64,000 bases of DNA from Erythroxylum novogranatense. Taxonomy: Eukaryota > Streptophyta > Magnoliopsida > Malpighiales > Erythroxylaceae. The DNA lies in NCBI GenBank assembly GCA_029891385.1, contig CM057230.1, positions 31,017,402-31,081,401 of the forward strand. The letters are read 5' to 3'. The position numbers and the translations under genes are program-made. A model generated the notes under the pieces. It saw nothing but the letters and a program-made list of their open reading frames with translations. It searched no databases and had not been told where the DNA came from. Position 1 is the stretch's first letter. Each line of letters begins with the position of its first letter. Positions 35,051 to 47,964 of the stretch are shown piece after piece.

Positions 35051-35346
35051 TTCGAAAATTGTAATTTAGTCCTTGAAAATTTCGAAACTTACGGTATCGG
35101 CTAGAATTTTTGGTTTTGACTGGTATTAACCGGTACCAACATTACTAGTTTTGTATCATTTTTTGGGCAGTACGGTACATAATTCTAAACGTTGGTTTGT
35201 GTTCAAAAATACAACAACGCTAAAATGAAATCTAAAACAAAAATTAAAAAAAAATATAAGTTTTATATTCATATATTTATATTACTTATTTACTCTTTAA
35301 CTTTGCATCATTCTTTTATTGTCACATCTGTATGTGAATCTACTGA

Positions 35347-35449
35347 AAACAACCTCTCAACTATGTAAGGATAAGACTGCGTATTATCAGACCTCCCTAG
35401 ACCTTACTTTATTACGGGACTTCAGATTGGGTGTAATGATGATGATATA
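35347..35449 (+). mobile_element. SINE 3' fragment (Au/TS-like)
   Basis: GAAAACAACCTCTC, AAGGATAAGACTGCGTA, CAGACCTCCCTAGACC and GATTGGGTGTAATGATGATG follow the order of the 3' half of plant Au/TS SINEs (ACAACCTCTC, GGTAAGGCTGCGTAC, CCCCAGACCC, TGGGTnTGTTGTTG). The tRNA-derived 5' half with box A and box B is not seen, so this is a 5'-truncated copy. Confidence 0.6.
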
Positions 35450-35539
35450 GAATTTAATATATATATCAAATCCAAGTGAAACTAAAAGTAAAATGAAAGA
35501 AAACCTTAAACTTTATTCTATGACATATTTGCTTAAATT

Positions 35540-37620
35540 TTATTAGCTCCAATTTTATTTAGTAAAAAATCTTTATTATTAAGAGAAGTCTCATCACCGT
35601 CATCATTCAAGTTTAATCCGTCAAATGATATGCCAATACTTGCCTATTTAAGATTATCTTCCAAGTCACTTTTATCTGTAAAAATTTGTTTCCTTAAAAA
35701 CCCAATCCTCTAATAGGTTGATATGATCAAAGCAAATTGGATCGATTAGTTGTTCTATTAATAGTCCTATTAAGAAAATAAAATTAAATTATTAAGAAAC
35801 TAAAGAAACTATATTCAACTTAATAATGACAAAATCATACTTTTCTCGAAGCTTAGCGTTATATCAAATAGATCATTCAATGACTTATGTTCGTTTTTTA
35901 ATGAATGAACTCAAATGTGCTTTTCACACTATTTACACTCATATATTGAATAAGAATTTAAATTACAAACCTTTTGCAATTTTAGAATATTGTTTCCAAA
36001 TTGGTTTCATTATGTAATTGTAAGATAATAAAAGTAATGTAATAAATAAAATAAAGTGATTTTTATTTTTAAACAAGTAATACAAGTAAAGAAATGTATA
36101 CCTAGATTAAGTTTTCCTCTTTAACTAATTGTAATAGGCATTCCAAAATTACCACAAACATCCTTGTATGCTTCCATTAGTAAGCTAAGGAGATCTTGCA
36201 TCATTTTATTTGAAATAATTATTATGATCATTAAAGGCATAACCCTATTAACTTTAGTTTTCTTTACGTGTATTAAAAATGCACTAACAATAAACAATAT
36301 TGATTAAAATTGTTTCTCCCACTTCTCATTAATGTTTACAAGATAAGGTGAGAAGGACTATTTTCCATACTACCCTTGATTGTTTCCTTTGCCCTTTCTT
36401 TGAGTTCTCGTCATTATTAAGTAAACAAATTACTCTTACTAAATACTCATAAACTCAAATCACAAATTAACAATGAGACCAAAATACGTGATATTTAAGT
36501 ATAATCATAAAGACCTCCATTCCAGTATTAAATATGACATGCTAAGGTACATCTCACTTATTATTTGTAAACATTTATCTCAACTCCTTCTTCATTTAAA
36601 CAAAATACAAAATGATAAGAAATTATTTACAAATCTTGTAATGATAGGATGATACTAATTCTACCAATTATGAAATCTTTTCTTATCAAATTCAAAATCT
36701 ATGCACGATTATCAATGATAAATTGTTTAATATTTTAGACTCAATTTCTTTTACAACTTCATCAAATATCTCCAATAAAGTATTAACATTTCTTACAAGA
36801 CCTAATGTATTAATTGAATTTAAATAACATCATCCTTTTAGAAAAATAAACTAAAAAAACTCAGAATGGATTCATGTCTCCTATTTGTCTAACCATTACA
36901 TATGATTGAACAAAAATAAGTTGCCTAAGTCCTTTCTCTTTCACTCAATTTTTTTTACCTCACTAATGTGGCTACTTAAAAGATTGCTTCTATAGTCATC
37001 ATTTAAAGACGTTTTAAATCCTAGACTATAAAAGGCAATAGCATCCGTCATAGACTAATAATAATGAGGTTATGCAGTATTAAATGACACATATATATCA
37101 TACCACTGTCTAGACATTGTCATCTTCATATTATGAGTTGCTTCTTTTGATTGTAATTCATTATGAATTAAAGGTTAAGATTCATGAGTTATTCATAGAG
37201 TAAAAAAAAACACTCGTCTTTCTTTTTTCCTCATATCAGTTGTAATAATCTCTTATTGGATAGAAATACCAACTTCAATATTGTCAATATACAAAGGCAA
37301 ATGAGCTTCCACATTCAATTTTGTAGTTCAATCTATGCCTTTTTTCTCATTCTAATACACTTTAATCAAAGTTTTCATATTTAACTTTATATTATAACTA
37401 ACTTTCTTATAAGGTTTTAGATCACATTTTGTCCCAAATAAAATTTTCCTTAATTTTTTATCCTTCTAAGTTTCAAATATTTATTATAATACAAACATAT
37501 AATCTGTTGCTTATACTAAGAACTAATCTTAAAAGAGTCCAAGTTGAATCATCGAATCTTCTTAAGGATATTTAATTGTCAAAAACACTTGAATTTTCCT
37601 ATATTTATTTATAAAAATAA
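35540..37620 (-). mobile_element. Older hAT relic, colinear with the first
   Basis: Stretches match the first hAT in the same order and strand: 35600-35660 with 8170-8260 (acidic tail), 35970-36060 with 8610-8700, 36600-36790 with 13709-14050 (DUF659 region), and 37020-37200 with 31264-31440 (linker). No long open frame remains. It has no LTR insertions, and so shows the uninterrupted spacing. Ends and target duplication were not found. Confidence 0.7.
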
Positions 37621-38269
37621 ATCCATATATATGTAAAATAAAACAATTGCAAATGAAATTAAATTTCGTAAAGCATATTGATCATAATTACAAATGACTA
37701 TCCACTAGAAGGAACAAGCTAAAAGCATTGCATTCTTAAGCAATAAACTTTAATTTTATTAGTTAGGGTCTATTATGATGCACATTTAAATTTTATTCTT
37801 ATGTAGTCGAACTTGGTTTATTGTTTGTCTTACAAAATTGAATTCAGATTTTGCACATATTTATAATGTCATTCTATTAGTTTGTTATATATCTCCTCTT
37901 TTTGTTTTTTATAGAGCACGCTAACAACAAAGATTCTCACAAAATTTTCTTATGATTCCTAGCAGGTTTAGTAAATAAAATTTTCTAGTTTTGGCTATTA
38001 TTTACTTTTTATAATGAACAAAACATCAATTGATATAGACATCAAATTTTTATTTAGTAATTATTTAGCTAAAAATATTCTTACACTAAGCATTATTGAT
38101 TTAAAAGGAAGTAGAAACAACTTCAAGCTTGATTTAAAGAAATGATTGGCTGCACAACTCCAAATTGAAGTGATTTATTACCAAGAAGCCTTTTTACTTA
38201 CTATTCACTCCTTTGATGAAGACATGTAAAGAATGTTTTAGAGAGACATTTATCTAAAACATGATAAAA
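37621..38269. other. AT-rich stretch, nothing recognised
   Basis: Between the hAT relic and the copia relic; no coding sequence or bounded repeat seen. It may be the U5/R part of the 3' LTR of the copia relic to the right. Confidence 0.4.
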
Positions 38270-38759
38270 AAAAGGCCACATTGTTATTTTAAAACAATGC
38301 TATATTGGTTGACTAGAGAGAGTTAATGATCAACCAATGAAAGGTGTAGTTTGACTAACAATATTGACTAACTTTATAACAAATTGACTAGAGTAAAAGA
38401 TTCTTAAAGGGAAAGGTTATACCGGTTGACCACTTAAGGATATTAGTTAATCACAAAAAGTAGGTGGTCGACTAATATATGCTAACAAACTCATTGGAAA
38501 GAAGAAAATGTCATATGCAAGGGTATTAGTCAACGAGTGGCTATATAGGCAATCGGACAACTAACAAACTCACAGAAAAGCAAAAGTGTTGGTGTTTTTT
38601 AGGACATTGGTTGACCACTTTGAGGTCATGGTTGACCAATATGTCTTGATGACAAAACCACATATGATAAAACATAGATAAGATTAATTGAGGTAAATGA
38701 CAACCTTAAAAGAGTCATTTAACATATATAATTTTCATCAGTTGTCCCTAATTCTATTT

Positions 38760-39400
38760 TAATTATTCAAAATCTATCTTCACTCATAGGTTTAGTAAAT
38801 ATGTCAACTAATTGATGTTGTTTATCTATGAAATCTAACTCAATATCTCCATTTTACATATGATCTCTAACAAAATGGTACTTAATTTTTATGTGCTTAG
38901 CCTTAATTTCTATGTGCTTAATTCTAGAGTGACGAATGAGATTCTTTGTAAGACAAATGACATTAGTATTATCGCATTTAATAGGCATCTTAGTAAGGTC
39001 CATTATATTTTCTATAAATTGTTTGCTAAGTTATAAAATTTTGTACAACAACAACCAACTATCATATATTCAGCTTCTACGATTGATAAGGTGATCAAAT
39101 TTTATTGCTTACTAAACTATAAGACTAATACAACTTATAGGAATTAAAAGTACCATATGTACTCTTTCTATCCAAAGAATACTGATAAAATCTACATTTG
39201 AATAACCAATTAAGTCAAAGGATGTATGCTTAAGATACCAAATTCCTATTCAAATGGCACCATATAAATATCTAAGAATAAACTTAATAGCTAAAAGGGG
39301 TGATTCCCTAGAACTTGATTGAAATCTAGCATACAAAAAAACACTAAACATAATATTAGGCCTACCAATCATATCTCAATAAAGCTTTGCATCAAACAAC
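38760..39400 (-). pseudogene. Sirevirus-type RNase H and connection region
   Basis: Minus-strand fragments AKHIKIKYHFVRDHM, NGDIELDFIDKQHQLVDIFT and RFQSSSRESPLLAIKFILRY, then SFDLIGYSNVDF, match the RNase H end of copia polyproteins (SRTKHIDIRHHFIRD pattern). Stops and shifts between fragments. Confidence 0.7.
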
Positions 39401-39559
39401 TTACACTCTTCATATTTATTTAATTTTTCTATGATTCTCATATGTTTGCCTAATGATTTGGTTTAATTAATAAAGAGATGTTCCTTCATTTGCTTGATTT
39501 AGAGTCTAAGAAAGAAGTTAAGCTATCTCATCTTAAATTCCTTACTCATACACTTAAAA

Positions 39560-39970
39560 AAATCTCTACACATACTCTCATTAATGTTATAAAAGATAAT
39601 GTCATCAACAAAAATTTGAACAATTAAAATATCAAGCTTGGGTATTTTAATAAAGAGTATAGTGTCAACCTTGCTTTTAAAGAAATCATTTTCTAAATGA
39701 AACGTGCTTAACCTATTATTCCAAGCTCTAGGAGCTTATTTCAATCCATATAAAGCCTTAGAAAGTTTGTAATCATGGTTAAATGCATCATGTTTTTCAA
39801 AATCTGGAGGTTGATCAACATAAACTTCTTCTTGAATAAAACCATTTAAAAAGGTACTTTTAACATATATTTAAAATTCATGTAGGATGAAAATGCAACT
39901 AAGAGCCTAATAGCTGATAACCTAACCACTGGAACAAAACTTTCCTCGGAGTCTATACCCTCCTCTTGAT
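39560..39970 (-). pseudogene. Sirevirus-type reverse transcriptase
   Basis: FLNGFIQEEVYVDQPPDFEK, YKLSKALYGLK, a stop, APRAWNNR, then DTILFIKIPKLDILIVQIFV and the catalytic FVDD (39592-39612). Fragmented; the fingers part upstream (about 40000) is poorly kept. Confidence 0.75.
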
Positions 39971-40379
39971 TGTACCCTTTTCCTACCAATTTAGCTTTAT
40001 TTCTCATAATAGTACCTAATTCATCTAATTTGATTTAAAAACTCAATTTGTATTTATGATTTGGTGATCTCTAGTTTTAGGTAATAAAGTCCACACCTTA
40101 CTCCTCTCAAATTAGTTCAACTTCTTATTAATAGCAAGAACCCAACTTTCATCACTAAGAGCTTCTTCTATAGTCTTAAGTTATATTTGGGAAATGAAAG
40201 CAAGATGAGATGAACCTCTAATATGAGAACATTACCTAAAATTTAATATGGTGAATGGTTCTTCTTAAATTTTAGTCCTTTAGAGCTCCTCATCTTTCTT
40301 ATTTTTCTCACTTAGTTTAACAAGTATTTCGTGAGAGGTGTATTAATGATCACTTGTTTTCTTTAAGGGCTAATTTATG

Positions 40380-41540
40380 TAGTTCCTTGGATATTCCTAC
40401 ATCATCATCTTTAGATCTTTCTTAGATGCGAGAAGGTTAGATTCATCAAAGACACCATGAATAAACTCTTCAATAACAAGACTCTTCCTATTAAACACCT
40501 TATAGGCATTCATAATTAAGGAATATGCAAGAAAAATTCTTTTATTTACTTTGCAATCAAACTTCCCATGTTTCTTTGGTATTCACAATATAGCACTTAC
40601 ATAAAAAAACTTTAAATAATCAAATTTTGGATTCTTCCCATGCCAAATCTTAAAACGAACTTTTCTAAGATATATATAGATGGAACTTTAATACTAAAGC
40701 AAAAAGTAGCATGAAAGTTGATCTATTAAGACCAACATAGTTTATTTAAAATGTAAGATACAGTAACTATATTTCATTTCAACAATTCTATTTTAGTGCG
40801 GAAAAGTTACAAAAGATACCATTATCTTCACAACAAGCATCAATACTGTCATTTTGATACTCTACCATGGTCACTTTTAATAGATGGAATAGAGAGCTCC
40901 TTTTCATTTTAAACTCTTTAAAAAATTTTAATAAACTCTACAAAACATTAATCTTTTTTTGTTGAAAATGAGACCCAATTAAATCTACTAAAAAAATATC
41001 AACTATGACAAAGACATAAAATTTACCACATAAACTAGCAACTCCAGTTGATTTAAACAAATTTATATGAAGTAATTGTAGAAGTCTAGTGGAAGTTACC
41101 AACCTTTTGTTTTTAAATAAGTTCTTGGTTTGTTTTCTTATTTGACAAGCAACACAAATCTTATACTTCTCAAATTTGACTCTTGGAACTCATTAACGAA
41201 TTGCTTATTGCTGAGGATGGAGATGAGGTCTATACTTATATGTCCAAGTCTTCTATGCCAAATCCATACAACTTTACTAATAAACGTTAGACACTTCTCC
41301 CCTTGAAGCTTATTTTGTAGCCTTTGCAATATTGTTGGCCCACGCTTAATAGATTATGCTTCAATTTATCAACTAAAAGTATATTATCACTAATAGTGTG
41401 ATCTTCCTTGACAACTTTATCAATTCAATTATCTTACCCTCGATAGTATCTTCAAATATGAAGAATCCTCCATCTTTATCTCCAAAGGTTGAAACTTAGG
41501 GTGCATTATTGGTCATATACCTTGAGCATCCACTATCTAT
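40380..41540 (-). pseudogene. Sirevirus-type protease to integrase
   Basis: NKWCIDSGCSRYMTNNAP with the protease DSG at 41529-41537; WHRRLGHISIDLISILS (41270-41220) is the pre-integrase domain; KINKRIFLAYSLIMNAYKVF and FDESNLLAS (40540-40430) are the integrase C-terminal part. The integrase core between them is broken up. Confidence 0.7.
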
Positions 41541-42155
41541 ACACCATTTATTCCTCTTTTTGGAGATCTTTAAGACAACCCAATTAATATGTTTTAGGTA
41601 CTTAAATGAGCTTGGGACCTTGGGTTATTAGTTTCATTGTTCTTTTCATCCCACTTATTTGAGTTTATTCATTAACATTTATTTTGTGAAATATATTTCA
41701 ATCAATGTGCTTATAATTACCACAGTAAAACACCATGTTATATGGATTGGTGGTATGATGATGAATCCTATGATTTTGGTGTTGCGTTGATGCTTATGAG
41801 GATTGTAAATGTGTTTCATTATACTACTCTTAGTATAAGGCTTAATGGGGTATGAGTGATGTTGCATGCTATCATGTATTTTTGTATAGAAGTCATGTGT
41901 ATTCTTTCCTTAAGAATGCTAAGTTCTAGAACTAAATTATAAGCCATACATGAAAGCATGATGTTTTCTTTTATAATGAGCCTTAGTAGATCTGTGATAT
42001 GCATGTGTATGCTTAGATGTGGATGCTCCATACTTATTCGACTTTCTGGGAAATGATTCTTCATTATATAAATGATTTCCTTTGACAAAGTTGGTTTTAG
42101 TGTTAGGAACACTCTCGTAGTTATATCTAATTCCATGCCTATTATTTGAATTCTT

Positions 42156-43465
42156 TTAAGCTTCTAACATATTTTTAAGTTTCTCATTTTCCTTTATAAA
42201 TTTAGACAATATGTTCTTGAAGGCATCACCTTCCATTTTTAATGCTTCATTCTCATGAGTTAATGCATCCAAGTCATGATTATCCACAATAGCTAAACTC
42301 TTAGAAGCCTTGATCCTATGTAACTCACTCTTTATGTTTTCATTCTCACTCAAGCATGCATCTAGATTTTTTTGAGTCTCTTTGAGTTTGAAGGATATAA
42401 TATTCTTTTTCATTCTCATGATTTCAAGCATCTAAACTATTTTATTATATTTCAAATCAATATCAATATCATCATCATATGATTTAGACATGGAGAGTAT
42501 ATCATCATCATCTTTAGATATAAAGCACATATAAGCTACATCTCCTTCTGAATGCTCACTTTAGAAATCATCTATGTCATCCAAAGCAAAGGTTTTAAAT
42601 GTCTTTTTCCTTTATCCCTCTTTTACTTTTTTAATTTCTTTTATATTTGTCATTTTATTTGAGGATAGGATATTGAGACTTTATATGTCTAGGATTCCTA
42701 CATTCAAAGAAAATAATATTATTTGATTTATGTTTTGAGTCTATCTTACCACTTTTGTAGTCATTTCTTTTGGGAAGTTCTTTTTTAAGAATTTCTTAAA
42801 TTTTTTAAAGATTAAAGCAATGCTTTCTTCATTACTTTCACTAGTTGATATCTTTTCTTGTTCACTTAATTCTTCCTTTGAGGCTTTGAATGCTATTCCT
42901 TTTCTTTAGGAGTGTTATTTCCTTTTGTTTCTCTCAAATCCTTATTTCGCACTCCTCTAACGATAGTGTTATTAGATCCTTGGTTTTTTATATAGCTATC
43001 ACTTTAGCTTTCCATGTTTTTCAAATTGACTTAAGAAACTTTCTTACTATTTCAAAACTAGTGTAAGTCTTTCTAAGATCCTTGAAAGCATTGATAATAT
43101 CAATAAATCTAGTATATATGCTAGAAATGCTTTCATCATACTTCATTTTGAACAATTCACATAGGTGTCTTAGCATGCTAACTTTACTTTCCTTTATTTA
43201 TTGTTTTATATATAACTTCTAGAGGATGCCAAATTTCATGAGTCATTTTACACATCAAAACTCTACTGAATTTGTTCCTTCCTAATACACAAAATAAAAT
43301 GTGAATAGCTTTGTTATTTAAGGAAATTAATCGTTTGTCTTTAGGATTCAAATCATCCTTTAACTTGAGAGCCTTCTGATCATTTATAAGTTTAGAAGGA
43401 ATGCACAGACCAGTTGAGACAATTACCCACAAATCAACATTTTTAGCTATTAAGAAAACTTTCAT
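42156..43465 (-). pseudogene. Sirevirus-type gag
   Basis: N-terminal open piece 43465-43184 with NPKDKRLISLNNKAIHILFC and CKMTHEIWHPLEVIY (UBN2-type gag), and a second piece 42431-42156 that is a clear coiled coil (KLKETQKNLDACLSENENIK, heptad Leu/Ile). The zinc knuckle lies in the poor stretch 41680-42140 and is not intact. Confidence 0.7.
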
Positions 43466-44181
43466 ACTTATTTTTCCATTAAAAAAGGGGCTCTACTAAT
43501 ATTTTATCCCTCTTAGTTAAAGGATGATGGAGATGCTCCTAAATATGCTATTATGATATTTTCTATAAGATTTCATCGAAATGTTAGCCTTATCAAATAC
43601 CTCCTATTATTCTTCATTAGCATCTAAGAAGGGCACTAAATTGTGTGTTTACAAGATATTACCTAAAAGTTACTATCTTAAAAGACAGTGATCACAAATT
43701 ATAAAAGAATTAGGTATGAAATAAAAATAGATTTAACTATACTTATAAGTAATAAAATAAAATAGTAAGGAAGAGAGATGCAAATTGGTTTATAGTGATT
43801 ATATAAACAATCCTAACCCACTTCCAATCCTAAGACTTTTCTTGAATTTCCATTATAATTCTTTTCCAAGGAGAAGAATAACCTTGGTACAATCTTTTCT
43901 TAGCAAAGGAAACCTTTTCAATCTTTCTTCAATGTGAAGAGAAACCTTAAAACCTCTTAAACACATACAAATAAAATGAACAAGAACCCCAATAGAATCT
44001 TACAACTCAAATAACTCAACTTTATTACTTTAATAATATCATAAAAGCTCACTCACTTAAAATATGACAATGAATCCTTAAATGATTGAGAAATAATTAA
44101 AATTGGTGTCAAAGACACATAAATGCTTCTTGATGATAAAATTAATTTAAAACATATTTATAGGGTTTTAGGACCTTTACT

Positions 44182-44219
44182 AGCCATTGTAACGACTAGC
44201 ACTAGTCGTTACAATGGCT
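44182..44219. repeat. Perfect 18-bp-arm palindrome in the LTR U3
   Basis: AGCCATTGTAACGACTAG, loop CA, then its exact reverse complement. It lies just upstream (minus strand) of a TATAAATA box at 44157-44164, and near further inverted GGTTGACC/GGTCAACC words (44232-44310). Palindromic U3 motifs are known in Sireviruses. Confidence 0.85.
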
Positions 44220-44719
44220 TGTTACAGTACACTGGTCAACCTGTATAGCATATTGATCAACCATTGTTGAATATACAAGTTTAGTAGCCATTAAGACACT
44301 GGTCAACTTGTAAGTATATTACTCGACTAATATGACACATTTGACCTATACATCAACTAAATTTACAACAAACTCTCTTTACATTAAATTTAATAACTAT
44401 AACCTGTATTGGTCGACCATTAATCCATATAGTTTGAGCAATCCCCCCAAAAACATGATTTTAGCAATTTCAAATGTTGAAAATCAATTTTTTTTTTACA
44501 ATTATGATTTAAATACTTCCTAAAAGGTTTCATGAAGAATGCCTAAAGATCAAAAGGATTTTTATTAAAACCCAAAGTTTCAATGCCTCTTAATGAAGAA
44601 AAGACTTATGTAATAAAGTGATATGAAATGTTTATATATGGTGAGCTCTTAAGATTACCAAACTAACAAGGTGACCTTACAATAAATAATAGATAATATA
44701 AAATGACGATATGCCTTAA

Positions 44720-45059
44720 TCTTCTTTTATTGTTAACTTGATCTTAACTTTGAAGGTTACAAACTTCATCTTTTCTTTTATCAACTTCATAAACCATCTT
44801 TATGACCATATCTTGTTTTCATGTTCCTTCTCATCAAAACAATAAACTCATTAATAGTACTTATATTTTGTTATCATTAAAACATTTATTGGAATTTTCC
44901 TTAGTTTATAAGATGTTTTGTTGAGTAATTTTGGCTCCTCTTTAATGGCCCTTAATCTTGTCAAACAATTATAAGCTTTATTTCCATATACCTATTTGTT
45001 TAAACTCATCTTCATTGCTTGCTTCAATCTAGATGTGAAAACCAAACATTTAACAAATT
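44720..45059. other. Unassigned AT-rich stretch
   Basis: Lies between the presumed copia LTR and the LINE scrap. Nothing recognised. Confidence 0.4.
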
Positions 45060-45689
45060 TAAATGATGTCATTTTAATCAATTAAAAGTTTTTAAACAAA
45101 ATTTCAATAGGTGTGTGTTTAAAGGATAGCTAATTACTTAAGCATGCATAGCTATTAGGAAAGTTTGTAAATCAATATGAATTCACCATAGCTTTTTCTA
45201 AGTTCTTTCTAAAAGTTATTCTGCATTCTGGTTATTACTATATGTAAGCATATTACCGTTAAACCTAAAATTTGGTAGTTCTTATCTATATTCTTTAAGA
45301 TAGTACTTAAGGTTAGTTATTTCTCCTTACACTTTTTGAGATGAAAATGTGCAATTAAAGTCTCCTATTAGGATATAAGGTATTATGTTTTCCACCTATA
45401 GAGCCATTAAATATTTCCAAATTTTCTTTCTTATGAGTCTAAATTTGTTTTATAAATCACTATCCATTGTTATTAATCTTCTTATAAGTATAACTTGGTG
45501 ATGGATGTATTGATCAGATTCTGTGCTATGTAGTATCTGAATATGTTTAAAGTTGTAGGCAATTATAATCCTATCATTTTAGTGCTCAACATGTTTGCTA
45601 ATTGTGATCCACTTTTTATGAATGGACTATATTCCTCTTTGAATAATATTAGCTTTTATTTTATTTTTGTTTCTATGAGGCTAATAAAA
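45060..45689 (-). pseudogene. LINE endonuclease (EEP) fragment
   Basis: IPYILIGDFNCTFSSQKV on the minus strand (about 45391-45338) carries the GDFN of the LINE-type AP endonuclease. Upstream FIxPxRRLITMDSDL-like and downstream LPNSYACLS-like pieces follow the expected order but with several stops. A small scrap, ended at 45690 by an LTR. Confidence 0.55.
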
Positions 45690-47900
45690 TGTAACACCTC
45701 ATATTAGGGTTAGAATATTAAGGAATTTCAATGCATAGTATGCTTTGCATAATTGAGTTTCGCTTATTTGTGCATATGCATTTTGGACTCATACCAATAT
45801 TTGTACATGTATTCATTGACATTTCGGTACAATTATTTTAAAATTTCCTATTAAGATGAAAATTGTGGTTTATGAGTGATGAAAATTTATTTGGAGATTA
45901 TTGGTATTATTTTGGAATTTTGGAAATTTTAGAAATTTTTAAAAATTTGAGGTATTTTAGATATTAGGGAAAAAATAGATCAATGGTGTCTTGACATATG
46001 ACACTTTTACGTGCATGACAAATGACACTTATACAGTGAGCCATGTGTCAATTTAGAAACCATACACATGGAAACAACATAGGTGAGTACATGTGCTAAC
46101 GAGGAAAATCACATAAGCCTTGTTGTTTTTCGAGTTATGTTGGTGTTCTTTGAAAAAAAATCACTGAATCTTCTTCACTGAAACACCAGTTTGGATGCTT
46201 CTATCGGTGATATACCTTGCAACATAAATAAGTTGGTCTGTTGAAAGTTTTCTTCTCCTAGTATGCCCTTTTTAACCATTGTCGAAACCTTGGTGATTTT
46301 CTAAAAACAAGGTTAGTCAAGTTTAAATTTTGAGTTCTCTGAATGATTATGATAATGTATTGTAAATAAGTACATGCATGAGTTGGATGATGTTTTATAT
46401 GTTGAGAATGAACAAATGCATGAGTTGTGTGTGAAACAGATTCGATGAAAGTGATAATATTGTGCAGATGTGGTAACACTGATTGCATGCAACTTAAAAG
46501 AGAAACCTAATAAAGTGGAAAGGTTTCAGATGTTTTGGGTGGTGTTTAGAATGTGTTAAATGAGAAATTTATGAAGTGATTAGTGCCAGAAATGGAACAG
46601 ATGCAGGAAAATAGAATTATACATGAATGAGAATCAGATTTTTTTATATTGGATATGAACCCTGGATCTTTGTTTTGTTTTGTGTTGTTGAGCTAAAATG
46701 AGGATAGATTGGAGTGTCGATTGTGTTAAATAAAGTGAAGGCATAGAGGAAATTGAGAATGGAAAAATATGCAGTAGTGAGAGAAAGCTTGTGTAAGGAA
46801 TCAGTTTTTAGTATCTGGTTATAAACTTGGTTTTGAGAGGTTTTGAGAATGAGTCCAGATGATATAGAAGTGAAATAAAATCGTAAAGGTAAGTATATAA
46901 GTTGGTGATGAAGGATTAAGGAGAAGAGAGGAAGAAGATGATTAAAATGTAGTAAATTTCGTTGTGGCCAACTTGAAAGATTTCATTTCTATGAAAGTTC
47001 GCCTCGACAAACTTTTAAAAATTTACGAGGAATTTTTCCTCTCTAGAAAGTTCGCCTCGGCGAAGTTTCCTGACAACGTGAACTTACTTTAGTATTTTAT
47101 GCATAACTTTCTCCATAGTTATCTGAATGGAGTGATTTATCATTTAAATTAAACTAAAAACATAAGGCTACAAATTGTTTGAAGAGATTAAATTCTAATT
47201 CTGCCTCTAAGAATTTCATAATCTGATTGGAAGTTGAGATAATAATTCTAATGAAGCTTAAGAATAGTCTAAAATCTTTTAAGTATAACTTTCAGTATAC
47301 TAAACCAAATTGGATGAACTTGCTATCATTGGAAACTTAAGACTTGGTAGAAAAAAATTTTATAAGGAAGTGTTACGAAATTACATCACCTTCCTAATAA
47401 AAATAATTGAGCAAAGTGGACTCGCAAGTTGGTTGTGAAATAAATCTGGATTGAGGAATTTAGTATGGTTTCACATGATTGTTAATGCAACAAGATTATG
47501 GATAAGAAACCTGAAATTTGTCATGAACATGCATCATACATATTCAGTATACATGAATATGCATAATTGAATTCATAACTGTTCACAATAGTGATATATG
47601 TTTGTATTAAATATTTTAGAGGAACCCTTAGAGCGACCGATTCCAGATATTACGGAGACTTCGAGGCAATTAACAATCAGGGAGCTTTTGTAAGTAATTT
47701 AGATGGTCAATTTTGTAAGTAAATTTTGATAGTTTTGTTTTGACTGTTTTGCTTGCTATTGATTTGGAACATTGAATGATTTGCAAAGCTGTAAGAATGT
47801 AATATGCTTGAATGCATGGTATGAAAACATTGATTGATATGTGAATTGAATTTTAGACATTTCTATTTTTGAATCCGTTAAGTCCTAGTTATGGGTAAAT
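45690..47900 (+). mobile_element. Truncated gypsy-type LTR
   Basis: Starts TGTAACACC (45690), like the solo LTR at 19749. It shares that LTR's order of parts: an early ATGCATA-rich part, a purine-rich leader (46915-46940), a cassette with repeated AAGTTCGCCTCG (46998 and 47040), the 'ATAACTTTCTCCATAG' module, and 'GAGGAACCCTTAGAGCGACC' (47621) resembling 'GAGGCACCATTGGATCG' at 21408. No CA end or target duplication is seen; it fades into copia sequence near 47900-47960. Confidence 0.5.
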
Positions 47901-47964
47901 AGGCATGCCTAGAAAGATATGCAGATGCTTCTGTGACACTTCAGTATCTTCTGTTATTGACTAA

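Larger units (their letters stand above)
7495..35194 (-). mobile_element. hAT transposon, full-length ends, broken by nested retroelements
   Basis: Left end CAATGTTATGAAT (7495) and the reverse complement of the right end, CAACGTTTAGAAT (35194 inward), form the terminal inverted repeat. Flanking 8-mers are GTTTATGC (7487-7494) and GTTTGTGT (35195-35202), equal at 6 of 8 positions with two transitions, which fits an aged hAT 8-bp target duplication. Between them, transposase pieces lie colinear on the minus strand: BED region (31905-31702), linker (31681-31260), DUF659/catalytic region (14293-13564), C-terminal dimerization exon (9147-8449) and acidic tail exon (8365-8137). Two retroelement insertions with perfect TSDs account for the gaps. 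Without insertions the element would be about 6.3 kb. A 5' leader with a minisatellite and a GC-rich start (34700-35050) precede the transposase. Confidence 0.8.
38270..44720 (-). mobile_element. Ty1/copia relic of Sirevirus type
   Basis: Minus-strand gag (43465-42156), protease, pre-integrase, integrase, RT and RNase H in copia order. The gag has the UBN2-type start and a coiled-coil segment, as in Sirevirus-type elements. Probable LTR sequence lies on both sides: 38270-38670 with GGTTGACC words, and about 43660-44720 with palindromes upstream of a TATAAATA box (minus strand, 44157-44164). LTR ends, primer site and target duplication could not be fixed, so the limits are approximate. Confidence 0.65.

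Noticed and set aside
38270..44720. Matching direct LTR pair for the Sirevirus-type relic
   Set aside because: Both flanks have GGTTGACC-like words but I could not align them as direct repeats or find ends and a target duplication, so no LTR limits are given.
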